Shown: piece by piece, positions 34,081-44,064 of the stretch
Numbering within the stretch: the first letter of the stretch is position 1
How the letters are laid out: each line of letters opens with the position of its first letter
Assembly (NCBI GenBank): GCA_024637015.1
Contig: JAGXGE010000022.1
Coordinates: 1-64,000 of the forward strand
DNA length: 64,000 nt
Direction: 5' to 3'
Origin: Aequorivita sp.
Lineage (GTDB): Bacteria; Bacteroidota; Bacteroidia; Flavobacteriales; Flavobacteriaceae
The notes under the pieces: model-generated
Seen by the model: only the letters and a program-made list of their open reading frames with translations
Database searches by the model: none
What the model was told of the DNA's origin: nothing
Translations under genes and position numbers: made by a program

Positions 34081-35079
34081 TTATAATTTATCTGATAAAA
34101 ACGGATAATCCTCTTGTTCGTAAACAACATCAAACATTACGTTCTTCTCAGGATAAGGTGATTCTTCCGCAAATTTTTCACATTCGTTCACCAAGTCTTT
34201 TACCCTTTTGTCAATCTTTTTTATTTCAGCTTCGGTTGCCCATTTGTTTTCATATATCTGATGAAGCACATAAGTAATTGGGTCTTCTTCCTGCTTTTTT
34301 GCAACTTCTTCTTTGGTTCTGTAATGCTGCGCATCACTCATGGAATGTCCCCTATATCTATAAGTACGCAATTCCAAAAATGTTGGGCCATCGCCGCGAC
34401 GGGCACGTTGAATTGCTTCGTCCATTTCTTTTGCAACCACTTCGGGTTTCATTGCGTCCACTGGTTTACAAGGCATTTCATATCCTAAACCGAGCTTCCA
34501 AATGTCTGTATGGTTTGCGGTTCGCGCTACGGAAGTTCCCATTGCGTAGCCGTTGTTTTCAACACAAAAAACCACTGGAAGTTTCCAAAGCATGGCAAGG
34601 TTAAAAGTTTCGTGAAGTGAACCTTGACGTGCTGCACCATCGCCCATATAGGTTAGTGTTACAGCATCTCTTTCAAAATACTTATCGGCAAAAGCCAAGC
34701 CAGCGCCTAATGGAATTTGTCCGCCCACAATCCCGTGACCGCCATAAAATCGATGCTCTTTAGAAAAAATGTGCATCGAACCTCCTAAACCCTGAGAAGT
34801 TCCCGTTCCTTTTCCAAAAAGTTCGGCCATTACTCTTTTGGGGTCTACACCCATCCCGATGGGTTGTACGTGGTTTCGGTAAGCGGTAATCATTCTATCT
34901 TTTGTAAGGTCCATTGCGTGCAATGCGCCTGCTAAAACAGCTTCCTGACCGTTGTAAAGGTGCAGAAAACCCCTTACTTTTTGATTGATATATACTTGCG
35001 CCAGTTTATCTTCAAACTTGCGCCAAAATAGCATGTTCTCGTACCAATCCAAGTACGTTTTTTTGGTGATTTTCTTCAT
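34081..35079 (-). CDS. pdhA: Pyruvate dehydrogenase E1 component, alpha subunit
   Basis: 332 residues. Thiamine diphosphate-binding motif GDGAARQGSLHETFNLAM (GDG...N) with the following VFCVENNGYAMGTS; the phosphorylation-loop region RYRGHSMSDAQHYRT is also present. It decarboxylates pyruvate together with a beta subunit that is not in this window. It is cotranscribed with pdhC (3-base gap) and has a -7 box at 35127-35134. Confidence 0.95.
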   Translation of the reverse strand: MKKITKKTYLDWYENMLFWRKFEDKLAQVYINQKVRGFLHLYNGQEAVLAGALHAMDLTKDRMITAYRNHVQPIGMGVDPKRVMAELFGKGTGTSQGLGGSMHIFSKEHRFYGGHGIVGGQIPLGAGLAFADKYFERDAVTLTYMGDGAARQGSLHETFNLAMLWKLPVVFCVENNGYAMGTSVARTANHTDIWKLGLGYEMPCKPVDAMKPEVVAKEMDEAIQRARRGDGPTFLELRTYRYRGHSMSDAQHYRTKEEVAKKQEEDPITYVLHQIYENKWATEAEIKKIDKRVKDLVNECEKFAEESPYPEKNVMFDVVYEQEDYPFLSDKL

Positions 35080-35126
35080 CTATCGACTATAAGGTTTTCC
35101 CAGTGGAAAATTTATTAAACGGATAA

Positions 35127-35134
35127 CAAAAGTA
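35127..35134 (-). promoter_or_regulatory. -7 promoter box for pdhA-pdhC
   Basis: On the minus strand this reads TACTTTTG, fitting TAnnTTTG. A TTTG lies 21 bases further upstream (35159-35156), near the expected -33 position. Confidence 0.6.
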
Positions 35135-35291
35135 GCACTTTATAAGGTTAAAACACAAATTCCAAATTCCAAAATCTAATTAAATTCCAAATTTCAAGTA
35201 CCAAATTCCAAATAAGTTTTAAAAAACAAATTTCAAAATTCAATAGTTAGAGTTTTTTGGGATTTGTGGCCTTTGAATTGTTGCTTTCGTT

Positions 35292-35774
35292 TTATAGGTA
35301 TTTTGCATCAAAACCTAACGGGAGCAAATCCATCACTGAAGCAACTTTGATTATTTCACCCGTTTCGCCCATAAAGTAGATAGCGATTGGCGATTTTTGC
35401 TTCTGCTCATACTCCGCCAAGGATTGTCGGCAAGCTCCACAGGGTGCAATAGCTTCTGCAATTTCTTTTTTTTCAGCGCGTACGGTTATAGCTAGTGCTG
35501 TAATTGTTTCATTGGGAAAGTTGGCGCCAGCATTAAAAACCGCAACCCTTTCAGCACAAAGCCCTGAGGGAAAAGCGGCATTTTCTTGGTTACTGCCTTT
35601 TACAATTTCTCCCGAAGAAAGCCGAAGCGCTGCCCCAACCCTAAAATGTGAATAAGGCGCATAAGCATTTTCACGTGCTTGCTGCGCCTTATTCATCAAT
35701 TCTTGAATTTCTTTTGGAAGCTCTGAAATGGTTTCAAAAACTTCTAAATAGGTTTCAATTTTTATTTTTTTCAA
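35292..35774 (-). CDS. cdd: Cytidine deaminase
   Basis: 160 residues from a TTG start at 35774, four bases after the porV stop. The longer open frame to 35921 overlaps porV and is not real. Zinc site: CAERVAVFNAG (Cys and the catalytic Glu: C-A-E) and PCGACRQSLAEYE (two Cys). It converts cytidine or deoxycytidine to uridine in pyrimidine salvage. The porV-cdd order is common in Flavobacteriaceae. Confidence 0.93.
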   Translation of the reverse strand: MKKIKIETYLEVFETISELPKEIQELMNKAQQARENAYAPYSHFRVGAALRLSSGEIVKGSNQENAAFPSGLCAERVAVFNAGANFPNETITALAITVRAEKKEIAEAIAPCGACRQSLAEYEQKQKSPIAIYFMGETGEIIKVASVMDLLPLGFDAKYL

Positions 35775-35778
35775 ACTA

Positions 35779-36936
35779 CTAATATTCGTCGTAGGTATCG
35801 CCAAAGTTGAATGTAAGACCAAAACGAAGGGTCCCATCCAGTGGGCTGTTTGCCAATTTAGATGTTGAAAACAAATATGACATGTCAATATTGATAGCGG
35901 TATAGCGGAAGCCTGCTCCAAAGGTCAGAAATTTTCTACTTCCCTTTACGTCACTTTCGTTGAAATAACCTGTACGGAATGCAAACACATCTTGATACCA
36001 ATACTCAGCTCCTAAAGCCCAAGTAAACTCTTTCAACTCCTCGCTGAAACCGTCAGGGGCATCACCAAAAGAAGAAATCATCCCGCTAAAAAAATTTTCG
36101 TTGTAATAGTCATCTTCGCTGTTTATTAAGCCGTCATTGTTTGAATCGCTTGGCGTTGGCACCAAAAGTTTGTTAACCTGAGCTGAAACACCCACTTTAT
36201 TGTATTCATCAAGAATAAAATCAAAACCACCACCTAAGGCAAGGTTTGTTGGAAGGTTGCTTTCTGAACCTACTTCATCATACTTAAGTTTTGGTCCAAT
36301 GTTAGAAATATTGAAACCCAATCTCCAACGACCATCAAAATCGTTATAAGGTATTTCCTCACTTTGATAATAACCTGCAACATCCACAGCTACTGAACTT
36401 GCTGCAGAAGCATCTGCAATAGAAGTTTGCAATTTCAAATCTGAACGAATGTATCTACCAGCAACAGCCATAGAAAAACGTTCGCTAAGTCGCAGTGAAT
36501 AGGAAATATCAAAAAGAAGTTCGTTTGGCTTTACAATTAAAGGGGTTTCGTCCGGTGTTTGGCGAAGTTCAATTTCACCTTGACTGAAATAACGGAAACT
36601 TGCAGCAACTGCACTTTGTTCACTCAAACGGTTATAATAAGTAACATTACCCAAAAATATATCGTTTACCAATTTGTTTAAGTAGGGAGTATAGGTTACA
36701 CCAACTCCTTGTTTTGAAAGTGAAAAAGCGTATTTTGCTGGGTTCCATTGTTGTGAGAAAGCATCAGATGAAGTAACAACACCTATGTCACCCATACCAG
36801 CAGAACGTGGATCGGCAGCTATTAATATAAATGGGACACCCGTGGTAATTACGCGATTTTCAATACCTGTATTATCCTGAGCAATCGACTTAAACGCCAC
36901 AAGGCCTAACAAAATTGGAATAAATAATTTCTTCAT
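35779..36936 (-). CDS. porV: Type IX secretion outer-membrane protein PorV
   Basis: 385 residues. Signal peptide (about 1-19, FKSIAQ) and an outer-membrane beta-barrel of the FadL-like type; conserved N-terminal GVPFILIAADPRSAGMGDIGVV and a terminal phenylalanine-rich strand (LRFGLTFNF). PorV shuttles type IX cargo to the PorU sortase for cleavage and attachment. It lies directly after porU, but a good -7 box at 36960-36953 gives it its own promoter. Confidence 0.93.
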   Translation of the reverse strand: MKKLFIPILLGLVAFKSIAQDNTGIENRVITTGVPFILIAADPRSAGMGDIGVVTSSDAFSQQWNPAKYAFSLSKQGVGVTYTPYLNKLVNDIFLGNVTYYNRLSEQSAVAASFRYFSQGEIELRQTPDETPLIVKPNELLFDISYSLRLSERFSMAVAGRYIRSDLKLQTSIADASAASSVAVDVAGYYQSEEIPYNDFDGRWRLGFNISNIGPKLKYDEVGSESNLPTNLALGGGFDFILDEYNKVGVSAQVNKLLVPTPSDSNNDGLINSEDDYYNENFFSGMISSFGDAPDGFSEELKEFTWALGAEYWYQDVFAFRTGYFNESDVKGSRKFLTFGAGFRYTAINIDMSYLFSTSKLANSPLDGTLRFGLTFNFGDTYDEY

Positions 36937-36952
36937 ATTAAATAATTTTGGA

Positions 36953-36960
36953 CAAATATA
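36953..36960 (-). promoter_or_regulatory. -7 promoter box for porV
   Basis: TATATTTG on the minus strand, a perfect TAnnTTTG, 16 bases before the porV ATG and inside the 34-bp porU-porV gap. Confidence 0.6.
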
Positions 36961-36970
36961 ATTTTAATTT

Positions 36971-39900
36971 TTAAAGGATGACAAGTTTCTCGAATTTTTC
37001 AACCCGCTGATTGGTTAACGTTGATTTAACAGTAATCTTATAAATGTAAACTCCTTTTCCTATACGATCACCAAAATCATCGCGGCCGTCCCAAGTAATT
37101 TCGCGGCACAAATAAATGCCCGATGGTGGCAAGGAAGCATTTTTTGTCCAAACCACTTTCCCGGTAACGGTGAATACTTGCACTTGCACGTCCAGTGTTT
37201 CGTCCGGTCTGTTATGGTTGAACCAAAATTCGGTATAATTAACGAATGGGTTAGGATAATTGAGTACGCGTGTAATTTCAAGTTTATCACTGCCTGCAAC
37301 GATGAACTGAATTTCTGCGGTAGAGGAATTGTTGTAGACATCCCACGCTTTCAAAGTTAGAGTATGCAGCCCATCTTCCAAATCACGGAATTTATAGTTG
37401 GTTGAGCCCTTTGTATAATCGTCAACCTCTGCTTGGTAAAATTCATTTAAAAGAAATGGATTGGCCTCATCTCCGTCCAAAACAGCAACAATATCGTGGC
37501 CAATACCACTAGCGGTATTGATACCGTTCGGATCTTCCAGTTTTGCCAATAAAATTGGTGAGTCATCGGTTATACCCCCAGACACAAAACTTTCATCATT
37601 CATATAAAGCCGAATCAATGGTCCTTCATTGTCTTCCGGGGCATTTTCATTGAGTCCCCCGACATTCAAATCCAAGTTTACCCCAGCTTGGTCTTCCAGC
37701 ACATTATCCCTTTTGGCATAGAGGCTGACCCTGCCTTTGCCCACAGGTATTTGAATATCTCGCGGAACAACAAACTCAAATTCAAAAAGGCCGTTTGAAA
37801 CTGTTGCTTGGCCATTGAAAAGTCCTTCGCCCAAGGTGATAAAATCCATGATGAAACCGACACCATCATTATCCAGTGTTTGGCGCATTACATTTTTGTC
37901 AAAAACTTTTGCCTCAAGCACCCCATTGTAGTCCGTCATTAACACACCAGCTTCATTAATTACTTCTCCTTCAAGTTTTATTTTGCTTAAAGCTTTAAGT
38001 GTATCTGTAGCCTGCGCAAGAGGAATACCATTTAGTTTAGTTAGCCGAATACTCTTTTTTGGAAATGCGAGACGCATTGCAGGGTCCCCAATATAAAAAA
38101 CAACTCGCCTTAATGGGCTATTTATATTATCTTCTTTTGCGCGCCTAAAGGCTTCTGCAGGAGGACGAGGCACATCAACACCATAACCAAAAAGCTCACC
38201 TGCCAATGCCTCATTAAAGTCAATCCCTGTGGAAATGAAGATGGCCCGTGTGGTACTAACCAAGGAAATTGCACCCCCATTTTTATTTTGAAAAGTTAGT
38301 TCACCCGCCGTAATGCGCAATGGATTGTCAAATTTTGTAAACTCGCAGGTAACAGTTATTATACATGGAAGATTGTTTTTATTATTAAGTTCTTGTGCTG
38401 CTTCCTTTGTATATATAAATTCTTTAGCCATACCATCTTCACCTCCATGCCCAAAATAATCCATAACTATAGCACCCACCTCTATTGCGCTTTTAATAGC
38501 TTCATTTACTTCCGGATAGCGATTTCCTCCTGCTGATGCTTCTTGCTGATATGCATCTGAATGTATTTTCTTTACATTTATATAGGGTTTTTCTTGGGCT
38601 ATTCGATCTCCCAATTCATCCAGTTTTGTTTCTAAAATCTGTTCACCACTCTCATCAACATCATCAGACACAAGAACGAAGTTTGTTCTCCAGTTACCGT
38701 AAGAAGTTTCTGACGTGTACTTAATAATTTTATCTACCATCGCGTTGGCTAAAGAAACGTTGTCCACAACTATGCGTCCCATTGCAATGTCCAGTCTATC
38801 TATATCTGTTGAACCCCTACCTATAGTTCCTTCGAGTTCATCCATATTTCCATAGAAATCATCAGACATGAAAGACTGGCTGATACTGGTTCCTGAAACA
38901 GTTTGGAAGGTGGGCACAATATTGTTATTATTGGGAATCCTGTTTTTATAATCTATAGAAGCATCTCCCATAATTCCAACATACTTAATCCTTTTAGATT
39001 CTTCAGAAGCATTGTAATACACATATCGAATAAAATTCCGGATAGCGCTAATATCTTGTTTGCCAGAACTGAATTCTTCATAAATTTTATCTGTGGTTAC
39101 CACTTTTACATTCAGCCCTTCTAAGTTTTTATGATATGTTGCCAATCGTAACGCTGGCTGAATAAGGAATGGAGCAGTGATGATTATGTAATCTACATCT
39201 TTAAAATTTCCTGATTCATCATTAAATATGGTTCCTTTTAAATTTTGATTTTGAACAGCAGACTGTGCAATTTTTATAGGAACAAAATAATTGTTAGGAT
39301 TTACTGCTACATATTCGCGCACTTCACCTAGTGTTTGTTTAAAACTAAAGGATGAAGCATTTCCTTCATTTTGTTTTGAAGTAATAAATTGAAAATCCGT
39401 AACATCCCAAACCTGCGAAAACTGGGATGCATTGCTGATTTGATACTCTCCAATACCAGCTGAGGTAGCTGCATCTTTATACCGAAAAGCCAACTGTCCA
39501 TCTACTCCACTTAATTGGCGAATTGCCCAAATACCAATGTAGTCCAAATAGGCTATACTTGATGGGTTTCCACTATTGTTATAGGCAAGATCAACCGTAA
39601 CGGTCGCACTGTTTGCTGGAATTTCTTCAAATAAGCTAGCCAAGCTTAACAACCCTCCACCTAATCTGCTAAACATCAAAGGATCCAAGCTTGTGCTGTT
39701 GACAGATACCGCCATTGAAGTGTTACTCTCTGAAGCTGCACCAGCTTTAATAACAAGCTCCATAGGTTTTCCTGAAACAATATTTGGAAACTCAAAGCTG
39801 TAGCTTTGTTCGCTTTCTATATCAAAACGATTTCCGTACCATACCCTGCCCAACTTCGTGGGGCTTTCCTCGTCTTCTTCATGAAATTTATAATCATCAA

Positions 39901-40804
39901 ATTGATTAATCGTGAATTCAACAGCTCCAGTTGGTTCAGTCATGGCCCTTACTCGTTTTCCGGCACCACCATCTGCAGTAACGTAATAATAAGATTCATC
40001 GCTATACGGGTTTATGTTGGAGTCGTTTTCCGCATTATAACCCTCGGTGCCTGTGCCATAAAATAAAATGTAATCTCCACCATCAAAATTTCCATCCTCT
40101 TCACCCACAACTTGTATGGCGTTTTCCGGAAGGTCAAAAAATTTGTTTTGCGAATTCAGCAATGGCAAAGTCTTTCCACCATCACCGTATACTTTTAGAT
40201 TTCTGGGGTTAATACCATCGGTATTCATACCCAAATTATTCAAAAAAGATTTATCTATTTTATAAATCCCAGTTTGGTCAACCTTAAATTTAAACCATTT
40301 TCCACTGGCAAGCACAGAATTGGTAATAGCTGGTGGCGCATTGCGGCTTTGTGGCCCATATTGATATTTAATATCAAATGAAAGCACTTTTTGATAACTT
40401 CCATTGGTTTTGATTATAGGCGTAATATTAAAAATGGTAAAAAGTTTATCTCTGGATTTAGTGCTTGTAATACTATATTTTAGTTTGCTTGGCAATAAAT
40501 CAGGATTAATCTTTTTTAGTTCCGCCGAAGAAACCGAACCGTACTGAACGTTTGAAACTGTTACTGAATTTCTGTCGGAAAAACCACTATCTTCCCACTG
40601 CGTGGTATAGCTAACGACCTCCTTATCCATTTGAAGTTTCAGTGCTTCAATTGCTTTTTGCTTTGCAGAAACCTCTTGTTTCTTAACTCCAAAATTATTG
40701 GTGGATGCACTGCTATCTCCCCAATCTATGGTTACGCTTTTTGACTGTGCCTTTCCCAAAAAAGGCATCACAATTAAAATAAAAAGAAGTATCGCTTTTC
40801 TCAT
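36971..40804 (-). CDS. porU: Type IX secretion system sortase PorU
   Basis: 1277 residues from the ATG at 40804 (MRKAILLF). Signal peptide about 1-20. A gingipain-like C25 cysteine peptidase domain lies about residues 530-930, with the catalytic His in MDYFGHGGEDG and Cys in ITVTCEFTKFDNP. The end (ITRVLNYPNPFVNYTEFWFNH, VEKFEKLVIL) is a sorting-domain-like fold that marks it as surface-exposed. It cuts sorting domains from cargo such as the M28 and CRTAC1-like proteins encoded here. Divergent from gldJ. Confidence 0.95.
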   Translation of the reverse strand: MRKAILLFILIVMPFLGKAQSKSVTIDWGDSSASTNNFGVKKQEVSAKQKAIEALKLQMDKEVVSYTTQWEDSGFSDRNSVTVSNVQYGSVSSAELKKINPDLLPSKLKYSITSTKSRDKLFTIFNITPIIKTNGSYQKVLSFDIKYQYGPQSRNAPPAITNSVLASGKWFKFKVDQTGIYKIDKSFLNNLGMNTDGINPRNLKVYGDGGKTLPLLNSQNKFFDLPENAIQVVGEEDGNFDGGDYILFYGTGTEGYNAENDSNINPYSDESYYYVTADGGAGKRVRAMTEPTGAVEFTINQFDDYKFHEEDEESPTKLGRVWYGNRFDIESEQSYSFEFPNIVSGKPMELVIKAGAASESNTSMAVSVNSTSLDPLMFSRLGGGLLSLASLFEEIPANSATVTVDLAYNNSGNPSSIAYLDYIGIWAIRQLSGVDGQLAFRYKDAATSAGIGEYQISNASQFSQVWDVTDFQFITSKQNEGNASSFSFKQTLGEVREYVAVNPNNYFVPIKIAQSAVQNQNLKGTIFNDESGNFKDVDYIIITAPFLIQPALRLATYHKNLEGLNVKVVTTDKIYEEFSSGKQDISAIRNFIRYVYYNASEESKRIKYVGIMGDASIDYKNRIPNNNNIVPTFQTVSGTSISQSFMSDDFYGNMDELEGTIGRGSTDIDRLDIAMGRIVVDNVSLANAMVDKIIKYTSETSYGNWRTNFVLVSDDVDESGEQILETKLDELGDRIAQEKPYINVKKIHSDAYQQEASAGGNRYPEVNEAIKSAIEVGAIVMDYFGHGGEDGMAKEFIYTKEAAQELNNKNNLPCIITVTCEFTKFDNPLRITAGELTFQNKNGGAISLVSTTRAIFISTGIDFNEALAGELFGYGVDVPRPPAEAFRRAKEDNINSPLRRVVFYIGDPAMRLAFPKKSIRLTKLNGIPLAQATDTLKALSKIKLEGEVINEAGVLMTDYNGVLEAKVFDKNVMRQTLDNDGVGFIMDFITLGEGLFNGQATVSNGLFEFEFVVPRDIQIPVGKGRVSLYAKRDNVLEDQAGVNLDLNVGGLNENAPEDNEGPLIRLYMNDESFVSGGITDDSPILLAKLEDPNGINTASGIGHDIVAVLDGDEANPFLLNEFYQAEVDDYTKGSTNYKFRDLEDGLHTLTLKAWDVYNNSSTAEIQFIVAGSDKLEITRVLNYPNPFVNYTEFWFNHNRPDETLDVQVQVFTVTGKVVWTKNASLPPSGIYLCREITWDGRDDFGDRIGKGVYIYKITVKSTLTNQRVEKFEKLVIL

Positions 40805-40821
40805 TAGTACCAATAACGCTC

Positions 40822-40829
40822 CAAATATA
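40822..40829 (-). promoter_or_regulatory. -7 promoter box for porU
   Basis: TATATTTG on the minus strand, a perfect TAnnTTTG, 17 bases before the porU ATG at 40804. Confidence 0.6.
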
Positions 40830-41023
40830 CACTTAGTATAGGGGAACTTTTTAAACTTTTTCTATAATACAGTATTAGGATAATAATTTTAAAACTAATA
40901 CGTTTGCATTCAGGATTGGTCATAAAACCTTTCAAAACCCCACAGCGCAATAATAACAAAATATTATTGTGTTTTTGTCGTTAATTACTATATTGCGAAC
41001 CCAATTTTATCATATTTGAATCT

Positions 41024-42700
41024 ATGATGTTAAGAAAAAACCTAGCATTAAAGCTATTTATTACTGTAATAGCGGCCTCTCTTCTCGTAGGCTGCAACAA
41101 AACGAGGGATTATAAAAACAGCTCACGAGCCACAGGCTGGAAAATGAACGCCAAAGAAGGCGGTTTCCAGTACAACCCCGAGTCTAAAGAACAAGAAACA
41201 GGCCCAGGTCTTGTTTTTGTTGAAGGAGGTACTTTCACCATGGGAAGGGTGCAGGATGATCCAATGCATGATTGGAACAATGCCCCTACCCAACAACACG
41301 TTCAATCATTCTATATGGATGAAACCGAAGTCACGAATCTAATGTATCTTGAATATCTGGATTGGTTGAAAAAAGTTTTCCCACCATCTGACGAAAATTA
41401 CCGAAGAATTTATGAAGGCGCTGTGCCCGACACCCTTGTTTGGAGAAACCGTTTAGGCTTCAATGAAGTAATGACCAACAACTACCTTCGTCACCCCGCA
41501 TATGCAGAATATCCGGTGGTAGGCGTTAGCTGGATTCAAGCTGTTGAGTTTAGCAATTGGAGAACGGACCGTGTTAACGAAATGGTTTTGGAGACAAATG
41601 GAATCACATCCCGCAACGCACGTTATGACGTTGAACCAGGAGAAACTTTCAATACAGAAACATACTTAAACGCCCCTACATTGACTTACGGTGGTAATGA
41701 CTCCATTACCCGAGGTGGAAAAAAATCGGAATCCATCGCCAAAAGAAGCAAGGACAGTACAAATTTATACATAGGGCGCGAAGATGGGCTGCTATTGCCA
41801 GCCTACCGCCTTCCTACCGAGGTTGAGTGGGAATACGCAGCACTTGGATTGATTGGCCTCCGTAGTTATAATGTTTACAGAGGAAAGAAAAAATATCCTT
41901 GGGAAGGGCAATATACCCGTTCTGGAAAAAGAAAATCACGTGGCGACCAATTAGCCAACTTTAAACAAGGTGATGGTGATTACGGTGGAATTGCTGGATG
42001 GAGTGATGACGGTGCCGATATTACTGCACAAGTAAAATCATACGAGCCAAACGACTATGGATTGTATGATATGGCAGGAAACGTGGCAGAATGGGTAGCA
42101 GATGTTTATCGCCCAATCGTAGATGATGAATTTAACGATTTCAATTATTACCGCGGAAATGTTTACACCAAAAACGCTATTGGCGAAGACGGCAAAGTAA
42201 AATTAGTTACTAAGGATTCCATAATCTATGATACCTTAAGCAACGGAAAAATTGTTGCACGAAACCTGCCAGGCGAGATACTTCAGGTGCCCGTTGACGA
42301 AAACGAAACTTATTTGCGAACCAACTTCTCAGAAAGCGACAACCGCGATTATAGAGATGGTGATAAACGTTCATCTCGCTATTATCAATCTTTTGCAGAC
42401 GATGAAACTGAGAGTGGCGATGGTTCAAACCGTATGTACAACTCGCCAGTCCAAAATGTATATGCTGACAGTACAGGATCTCTTGACCGAGAATATGACA
42501 AATCCTCAAGCAGAACCACTTTGGTTGACAATGAAGTTCGTGTATACAAAGGAGGTTCTTGGAGAGACCGTGACTATTGGCTAGATCCAGCTCAAAGACG
42601 TTATTTCCCTCAGGATATGGCTACTGACTATATTGGCTTTAGATGCGCAATGAGTCGTGTAGGTTCAAAATCTAAAAAAGGAAAAACCCCACGCAACTAA
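41024..42700 (+). CDS. gldJ: Gliding motility lipoprotein GldJ
   Basis: 558 residues. Lipoprotein signal with lipobox SLLVGC (Cys at about 24). The body is a formylglycine-generating-enzyme (FGE-sulfatase) fold: PGLVFVEGGTFTMGR, DETEVTNLMYLEYL, YPVVGVSWIQAVEFSNWR, YRLPTEVEWEYAALG, YDMAGNVAEWVADVYR and KGGSWRDRDYWLDPAQR...GFRCAMSR. The conserved cysteine pair of true FGE is not obvious, fitting a structural role. GldJ is needed for gliding and stabilises type IX components. ATG ATG at 41024; either may be used. Confidence 0.95.
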   Translation: MMLRKNLALKLFITVIAASLLVGCNKTRDYKNSSRATGWKMNAKEGGFQYNPESKEQETGPGLVFVEGGTFTMGRVQDDPMHDWNNAPTQQHVQSFYMDETEVTNLMYLEYLDWLKKVFPPSDENYRRIYEGAVPDTLVWRNRLGFNEVMTNNYLRHPAYAEYPVVGVSWIQAVEFSNWRTDRVNEMVLETNGITSRNARYDVEPGETFNTETYLNAPTLTYGGNDSITRGGKKSESIAKRSKDSTNLYIGREDGLLLPAYRLPTEVEWEYAALGLIGLRSYNVYRGKKKYPWEGQYTRSGKRKSRGDQLANFKQGDGDYGGIAGWSDDGADITAQVKSYEPNDYGLYDMAGNVAEWVADVYRPIVDDEFNDFNYYRGNVYTKNAIGEDGKVKLVTKDSIIYDTLSNGKIVARNLPGEILQVPVDENETYLRTNFSESDNRDYRDGDKRSSRYYQSFADDETESGDGSNRMYNSPVQNVYADSTGSLDREYDKSSSRTTLVDNEVRVYKGGSWRDRDYWLDPAQRRYFPQDMATDYIGFRCAMSRVGSKSKKGKTPRN

Positions 42701-42722
42701 AAAATAAAAATCTATAAAAACT

Positions 42723-42756
42723 ACCCTCCCTTGCACTTCGCCTCGGAGGGTTTTTT
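42723..42756 (+). terminator. Terminator after gldJ
   Basis: The stem accctcc (42723-42729) / ggagggt (42745-42751) is followed by T6, 15 bases before the murF start. It partly separates gldJ from murF. Confidence 0.75.
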
Positions 42757-42770
42757 AGTATATTTATTTT

Positions 42771-44051
42771 ATGAATACAACATCTATCCATCATCTTTTT
42801 CTGGAGAGTAGCGGAGTTAGTACCGACACTCGTAAAATATTTAAAAACTGCATCTTTTTTGCTTTGAAAGGAGAGAATTTCAACGGAAACTTATTTGCAC
42901 AGGAAGCTTTAGACAAAGGTGCTTTCAAAGTAATTGTTGACGAAAAAGCTTTTCATAAAAGTACTGGCGAAACTATTCTTGTGGAAAACGTTTTATTGAT
43001 GCTTCAAGAATTGGCAACTTTTCACAGGAAATTTTTGGGTGTTCCTATAATATCACTCACAGGAAGTAATGGAAAAACCACTTCCAAAGAATTAATAAAC
43101 GCAGTACTCTCAAAAAAACTTAAAACCGTTGCCACACAAGGGAATTTGAACAACCACATAGGTGTTCCTTTGACATTGCTTGCAATGAATAAAGAAACAG
43201 AAATTGGAATCGTAGAGATGGGTGCCAATCATTTGGGAGAAATTAAAATGCTAAGCGAAATAGCAGAGCCTGATTATGGTTATATTACCAATTTTGGAAA
43301 AGCCCATTTGGAAGGGTTTGGCAGCCTCGAAGGTGTAGTGCAAGGCAAAACCGAGCTCTATCAATTTCTTAAAAAGCACAGAAAAAAAATATTCGTAAAC
43401 GCAAACGATCCGAAGCAATTAGCAAATTCAGAAGAAATTGACCGTATAACTTTTGGGACTGCGCAAAGTGATTTTGATATTAAATTATTAGACAGTTCAC
43501 ACCACCTTTTGGTGGAATTCGGTGGAACCCAAATACAGAGTAATTTAGTTGGAGCATACAATTTTGCAAACCTTTCTGCAGCAATCGCTATTGGCGCTTA
43601 TTTTAAGGTTTCTTCAGAAGAAATTAAAGTAGGTATTGAAGCATATGTTCCGTCCAACAATCGCTCGCAATTGATTTCAAAAGGCACGAACACCATTTTA
43701 ATGGACGCCTATAACGCTAACCCAACAAGTATGCTTGCAGCCCTGGAAAACTTTAAACAGGCAAAAGGCAGTAATAAAATTATGTTTCTGGGTGATATGT
43801 TTGAGCTCGGAAAAGAAGCCGAAGCTGAGCATCAAAACATTGTTGATTTTTTAGCGAAAAATCCTTTCGGAAATGTATTTTTAGTGGGAAGCAATTTCTA
43901 TAAAACAACGAATAATGCAATCCATATCAAGCAATTTGAAACTTTTGACGAATTGAAAAATGAAATTGAAAGCAATACTCCAAAAAAAGCAACAATCTTG
44001 ATTAAAGGTTCTCGCGGAATGGCTTTGGAAAGAATATTGGATATTATTTAA
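42771..44051 (+). CDS. murF: UDP-MurNAc-tripeptide:D-alanyl-D-alanine ligase MurF
   Basis: 426 residues, typical. ATP-binding P-loop SLTGSNGKTTSKE, then IGVPLTLLAMN, GANHLGEIKMLSEIAEPDYGYITNFG and DAYNANPTSMLAAL match Mur ligases of the MurF type. It adds the D-Ala-D-Ala dipeptide in the last cytoplasmic step of peptidoglycan precursor synthesis. It is convergent with the injection-system module; only 13 bases separate the two stops. Confidence 0.94.
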   Translation: MNTTSIHHLFLESSGVSTDTRKIFKNCIFFALKGENFNGNLFAQEALDKGAFKVIVDEKAFHKSTGETILVENVLLMLQELATFHRKFLGVPIISLTGSNGKTTSKELINAVLSKKLKTVATQGNLNNHIGVPLTLLAMNKETEIGIVEMGANHLGEIKMLSEIAEPDYGYITNFGKAHLEGFGSLEGVVQGKTELYQFLKKHRKKIFVNANDPKQLANSEEIDRITFGTAQSDFDIKLLDSSHHLLVEFGGTQIQSNLVGAYNFANLSAAIAIGAYFKVSSEEIKVGIEAYVPSNNRSQLISKGTNTILMDAYNANPTSMLAALENFKQAKGSNKIMFLGDMFELGKEAEAEHQNIVDFLAKNPFGNVFLVGSNFYKTTNNAIHIKQFETFDELKNEIESNTPKKATILIKGSRGMALERILDII

Positions 44052-44064
44052 AGATTTTAATCAT

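Noticed and set aside
35774-35921. Longer cytidine deaminase with 49 extra N-terminal residues
   Set aside because: The extension overlaps the 3' end of porV in another frame and lacks family similarity; TTG at 35774 gives the normal length.
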